Of a stretch of DNA of 9,073 nucleotides, positions 7,143-9,073 are shown piece after piece (position 1 is the stretch's first letter; every line of letters starts with the position of its first letter). The DNA lies in assembly GCA_013152615.1 (NCBI GenBank), contig JAADGA010000036.1:4229-13301 (forward strand). The letters are read 5' to 3'. This DNA is from Alphaproteobacteria bacterium. Its GTDB lineage: Bacteria; Pseudomonadota; Alphaproteobacteria; Sphingomonadales; Emcibacteraceae. The translations under genes were made by a program, and so were the position numbers. The notes under the pieces were generated by a model that saw only the letters and a list, made by a program, of their open reading frames with translations, did no database searches and had not been told where the DNA came from.

Positions 7143-8405
7143 TTACGCCTCTCTGGTTTCCTGTTCAAGGCGGATACGCTCAAGCGCATTTTGCTTGAAG
7201 GACTCGACAGCAACGGCCATGACCCCGATTTCATCGGCACGGTCCAGCCCCGGGACCTCAACCGACGTATCGCCCCCGGCAAGTTTAGTCATCGCCCCGG
7301 TCATCGCATCAACCGGTCTGGTGATTGACCGGGCGGCCAGCAGGGCAATCCCGACCGATAAAACCAGACCGGCCGCCAGTAATATCCACAGCAACAGCAT
7401 CAGATTGTCGGAACGGGACAAGCTATAGGCAACATCTTTTTCCAGTGCTTTATGCTGACCGGCGGCCATGCCTTCCCTGCCATTGGCCCCGACCAGAATA
7501 TCAAGAAGTTTGCCCGCACGCGGCGTCACGTCCCGGGTCAGGAGGTAATTGGCCATATTCCATTTATCAGAACTGCGAATAGCAAACATTTTTGCCGGTA
7601 GCGGGCTGAATTGTGCCCTCTGTTTGGAGAAAATGGCAAAGGCTATCGCCTGTTTCGGGCCAAAAAGGCCTGACATTTTCTGCATATCCTTGAAACGGCG
7701 TTGATTTTCAGCCCATAATATATTGAATTTATCCTCAAATTTCTTCTTGCCGGTCAACAGAAATGCCCGGATATTGGCAAGGCCAAGACCGAATGTACCA
7801 TGAACATCCGCCATAACACCCAATAATTTCTTGCGTTTTATCGTTGTTGGCATCTGTCCCTCCAGATCAATCAGCCGGGTAATTTCCCTGATCATGGATT
7901 GTTCATGGGGCATCGCCTTGTCATTCAATATTTCAGTAGCAGGATATTGTTCCGGGCTACCGGCAATATTTTCAACCGTGATCTGGGCCGCGCGGAATTT
8001 TCCCAGAATAGCTTTGAAAGCTGCCCAGTTTTTTATATCACGCGGGTTGCTCCAGTGAACCGACAGAGCATCCAGCTTTTCTTTCAATTCATCCATATCC
8101 ACCCATGCTCTGGTCCGTTGGATTTTAAATTTCTGCTGTCCGGTGAGCATATACCCCCTTAACGCGGCAACCGAGGTATAGATTTTGGCAACAATATCCG
8201 AGCTGGCCGAAGATGTCGGAACCCGCAAGCGATTAATGCTGTTGATCCGCCCGTCAATATTGTCCAGTCGGAAAATGGTTATCCCGACCGCAACGGTTAA
8301 AATCAGGCATATCGCCCCGAAACCAAGGAGGAGACGGTTTCTGATATTAAGCTGGTTTAAGCTGATATATTTTAACCCTGAGTAATTTCTGCCCTGTATG
8401 TTCAT
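7143..8405 (-). CDS. Chemoreceptor N-terminal half: sensor, two TM segments and HAMP
   Basis: This part would give 420 residues if translation stops at the TAA. The start is the ATG at 8405-8403, chosen because AAAGGGG sits 6 nt upstream; an in-frame TTG 33 nt earlier lacks such a site. Counting from the ATG, TM1 is about residues 25-45 and TM2 about 335-358. The roughly 290-residue sensor between them is mostly helical and resembles the HBM/four-helix-bundle type. It contains two related segments, LRGYMLTGQQKF (82-93) and IRAFLLTGKKKF (212-223), which suggest two stacked helical modules. HAMP follows TM2, beginning SITRPVDAMT and containing DEIGVMAVAVESFK. The frame ends ERIRLEQETREA at the TAA. 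Alone this product could bind a ligand but lacks any signalling domain. The ligand is unknown; HBM receptors in other bacteria bind organic acids, which is family knowledge only. Confidence 0.8.
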   Translation of the reverse strand: MNIQGRNYSGLKYISLNQLNIRNRLLLGFGAICLILTVAVGITIFRLDNIDGRINSINRLRVPTSSASSDIVAKIYTSVAALRGYMLTGQQKFKIQRTRAWVDMDELKEKLDALSVHWSNPRDIKNWAAFKAILGKFRAAQITVENIAGSPEQYPATEILNDKAMPHEQSMIREITRLIDLEGQMPTTIKRKKLLGVMADVHGTFGLGLANIRAFLLTGKKKFEDKFNILWAENQRRFKDMQKMSGLFGPKQAIAFAIFSKQRAQFSPLPAKMFAIRSSDKWNMANYLLTRDVTPRAGKLLDILVGANGREGMAAGQHKALEKDVAYSLSRSDNLMLLLWILLAAGLVLSVGIALLAARSITRPVDAMTGAMTKLAGGDTSVEVPGLDRADEIGVMAVAVESFKQNALERIRLEQETREA

Positions 8406-8411
8406 TATACG

Positions 8412-8418
8412 CCCCTTT
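8412..8418 (-). promoter_or_regulatory. Ribosome binding site of the chemoreceptor gene
   Basis: AAAGGGG on the minus strand lies 6 nt before the ATG at 8405-8403. It decides between this ATG and the in-frame TTG at 8438-8436. Confidence 0.7.
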
Positions 8419-8855
8419 ATATTTTGACTTGTTCCCAATAGTGGTTTTTACCGATTATCCTTTACTTGAAATTTAAATAATATACTTGTGAAACTGAGTC
8501 AGAAAATGCACCTGAATATTTAAAGTTATCTTAAAATTTTATTCTTTCATGATGTGTTTTATGGCCTATGCCATTCAGAATAAGCCATAATTTCAGGATT
8601 ACGCCCCCGGGAAACTACGGAGCCGGTTACCGGTTTCAGGGATTATTTTCATCAATTATATCAAGATTGCCCGCAACCGAAGATTGTGTGAATTGTAATT
8701 TCGGGAGCCGTGGCTTAACCGCAGTCCCGCGCCATAATCATATGGCAAGGGCCGGACCGTGTTTCATCAATACCGATGCCCGATACCACCAATCCTGCCG
8801 GTGGCCCGGGGCTTAAGCCAGAAACATGGGAAACCGGTTAAGATATTGATTTTAA
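8419..8855. other. Gene-free stretch between the chemoreceptor gene and the tRNA fragment
   Basis: No convincing gene is visible in these 437 bases. The part near the chemoreceptor (8419-8550) is AT-rich and must hold its promoter, but no clear -35/-10 pair was recognised. It also holds the small palindrome CTGAGTCAG (8494-8502). An 82-residue frame at 8568-8816 has no recognisable features and an odd composition. GGCTTAAGCC (8810-8819) is a 10-bp palindrome lying about 36 nt beyond the 3' end of the tRNA fragment. Confidence 0.5.
8559..8590. repeat. Inverted repeat TTATGGC / GCCATAA
   Basis: TTATGGC (8559-8565) and GCCATAA (8584-8590) are 7-bp inverted repeats separated by 18 nt, upstream of the chemoreceptor gene. 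They may be an operator or chance; no T tract follows, so a terminator is unlikely. Confidence 0.35.
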
Positions 8856-8901
8856 TGGTGAGCCCGACAGGGTTCGAACCTGTGACCCGCTGATTAAGAG
8901 T
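8856..8901 (-). other. 3' fragment of tRNA-Lys(CTT), probable attachment site of an integrative element
   Basis: The minus strand reads the anticodon loop CTCTTAA (anticodon CTT), the 3' half of the anticodon stem TCAGC, the T arm ACAGG-TTCGAAC-CCTGT, the acceptor 3' strand CGGGCTC, the discriminator A and the encoded CCA. The 5' half is missing: the next bases on that side (TTTCCAC) do not pair with TCAGC, and no GAGCCCG acceptor strand or D arm appears within 90 nt. Tyrosine recombinases often use the 3' part of a tRNA gene, starting in the anticodon loop, as the core site. The fragment therefore marks an element end, with chromosome to the left and element to the right. The isoacceptor call rests on the anticodon loop alone. 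Confidence 0.8.
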
Positions 8902-8990
8902 GTGGAAACTGCGACATTTCCTGCAAGAAGATGAAATTACCTGAACAAGTATATATCCTTGAATTTCAATAATTTATAAGCTATTCTTTA

Positions 8991-9012
8991 TTTCATACTG
9001 TTTCATAATGAA
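8991..9012. repeat. 10-bp tandem repeat TTTCATA(C/A)TG with an overlapping dyad
   Basis: TTTCATACTG (8991-9000) is followed directly by TTTCATAATG (9001-9010). TTCATAATGAA (9002-9012) is an inverted repeat. They lie about 90 nt from the tRNA fragment and may be protein-binding sites of the element. Confidence 0.4.
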
Positions 9013-9032
9013 GCATATTATTACCTTAAAAG

Positions 9033-9056
9033 CGGTACCCCAAACGGTACCCCTAA
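9033..9056. repeat. Two 12-bp direct repeats CGGTACCCC(A/T)AA, possible integrase arm sites
   Basis: CGGTACCCCAAA (9033-9044) and CGGTACCCCTAA (9045-9056) are adjacent and differ at one base. They stand out as GC-rich in AT-rich DNA. Their place, about 130 nt from the core site and 15 nt before a possible gene start, suits arm-type binding sites of a tyrosine recombinase, which could also make its gene self-regulated. Confidence 0.55.
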
Positions 9057-9073
9057 ATGAAAGGCATGTAATG

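Larger units (their letters stand above)
6192..8405 (-). pseudogene. Methyl-accepting chemotaxis protein gene interrupted by one in-frame TAA
   Basis: Read from ATG 8405-8403 to TGA 6194-6192, one continuous frame encodes a complete transmembrane chemoreceptor of about 737 codons. The only break is a TAA at 7145-7143 (codon 421). Both sides are in the same frame, so a single base change, for example CAA to TAA, explains it. Order of domains: TM1, a long helical periplasmic sensor, TM2, HAMP, a highly charged helical linker in which the stop falls, and the cytoplasmic signalling domain. The signalling hairpin tip ([19 protein letters not shown] and following residues) lies at about codons 581-612. 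No CheR-binding pentapeptide is present at the C-terminus, which ends AVRAA. Apart from the stop, no frameshift was seen, so the loss is recent, or is a sequencing error, or the stop is tolerated. The gene ends in its own terminator. Confidence 0.85.
8902..9073. mobile_element. Putative end of an integrative element (right of the tRNA fragment)
   Basis: These 172 bases are AT-rich and begin exactly where the tRNA similarity stops. They hold short direct repeats of the kind that bind integrases, and no complete gene. The final ATG (9071-9073) has AAAGG 6 nt upstream (9060-9064) and could start an integrase or another element gene on the plus strand beyond the window. No protein evidence for an integrase is present here, so the nature of the element is inferred. 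Confidence 0.55.

Noticed and set aside
6192..8405. Frameshift as the cause of the chemoreceptor interruption
   Set aside because: Both halves are in the same reading frame, so a single stop codon and not an indel explains the break.
8568..8816. 82-residue plus-strand frame between the chemoreceptor gene and the tRNA fragment
   Set aside because: It has no clear ribosome site, no recognisable domain, signal or membrane segment, and an uneven composition; it looks like a chance frame.
8856..8950. A complete tRNA gene at this locus
   Set aside because: The 5' anticodon stem, D arm and 5' acceptor strand are absent in the adjoining sequence, so only the 3' part exists.
9033..9056. Start of a CRISPR array
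   Set aside because: The two units are 12 bp and directly adjacent with no spacers, unlike CRISPR repeats.

Overview
The window looks like chromosomal DNA from a Gram-negative, probably alphaproteobacterial and possibly marine or aquatic, heterotroph. The reasons are a TonB-dependent outer-membrane receptor, two Tat-exported enzymes, a periplasmic c-type cytochrome, and a chemoreceptor whose charged post-HAMP linker resembles alphaproteobacterial ones. This placement comes from family resemblance only.

Left part (1-2473, + strand): the C-terminal end of a TonB-dependent receptor, an intrinsic terminator, then a Tat-exported PhoD-type phosphodiesterase/phosphatase. Together they suggest capture of phosphorylated organic matter. 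The terminator sits directly before the phoD ribosome site, so phoD expression may rely on read-through.

Middle part (2497-6040): a LysR-family regulator (- strand) is divergent from a two-gene operon on the + strand. That operon encodes a Tat-exported sulfite dehydrogenase of the SorA/SoxC molybdenum family and a 325-residue exported cytochrome c with two haem sites. The likely pathway is periplasmic sulfite oxidation to sulfate, with electrons leaving through the cytochrome. The 209-bp divergent region holds AT-rich dyads, a near-perfect -10 box for the regulator, and a short leader ORF that overlaps the TTG start of sorA.

Right part (6099-8405, - strand): a methyl-accepting chemotaxis protein with its own terminator. 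It has an N-terminal helical sensor between two membrane segments, HAMP, and a signalling domain. The reading frame is cut by one in-frame TAA just after HAMP, which makes it a pseudogene, a sequencing error, or a rare split or read-through receptor.

Far right (8419-9073): a gene-poor stretch, then the 3' 46 nt of a tRNA-Lys(CTT) gene that stops in the anticodon arm, followed by AT-rich DNA with short direct repeats. This is the classic picture of the end of an integrative element inserted in a tRNA gene. The window ends at an ATG with a good ribosome site that could begin the element's first gene, perhaps an integrase. Any accessory cargo would lie beyond base 9073.
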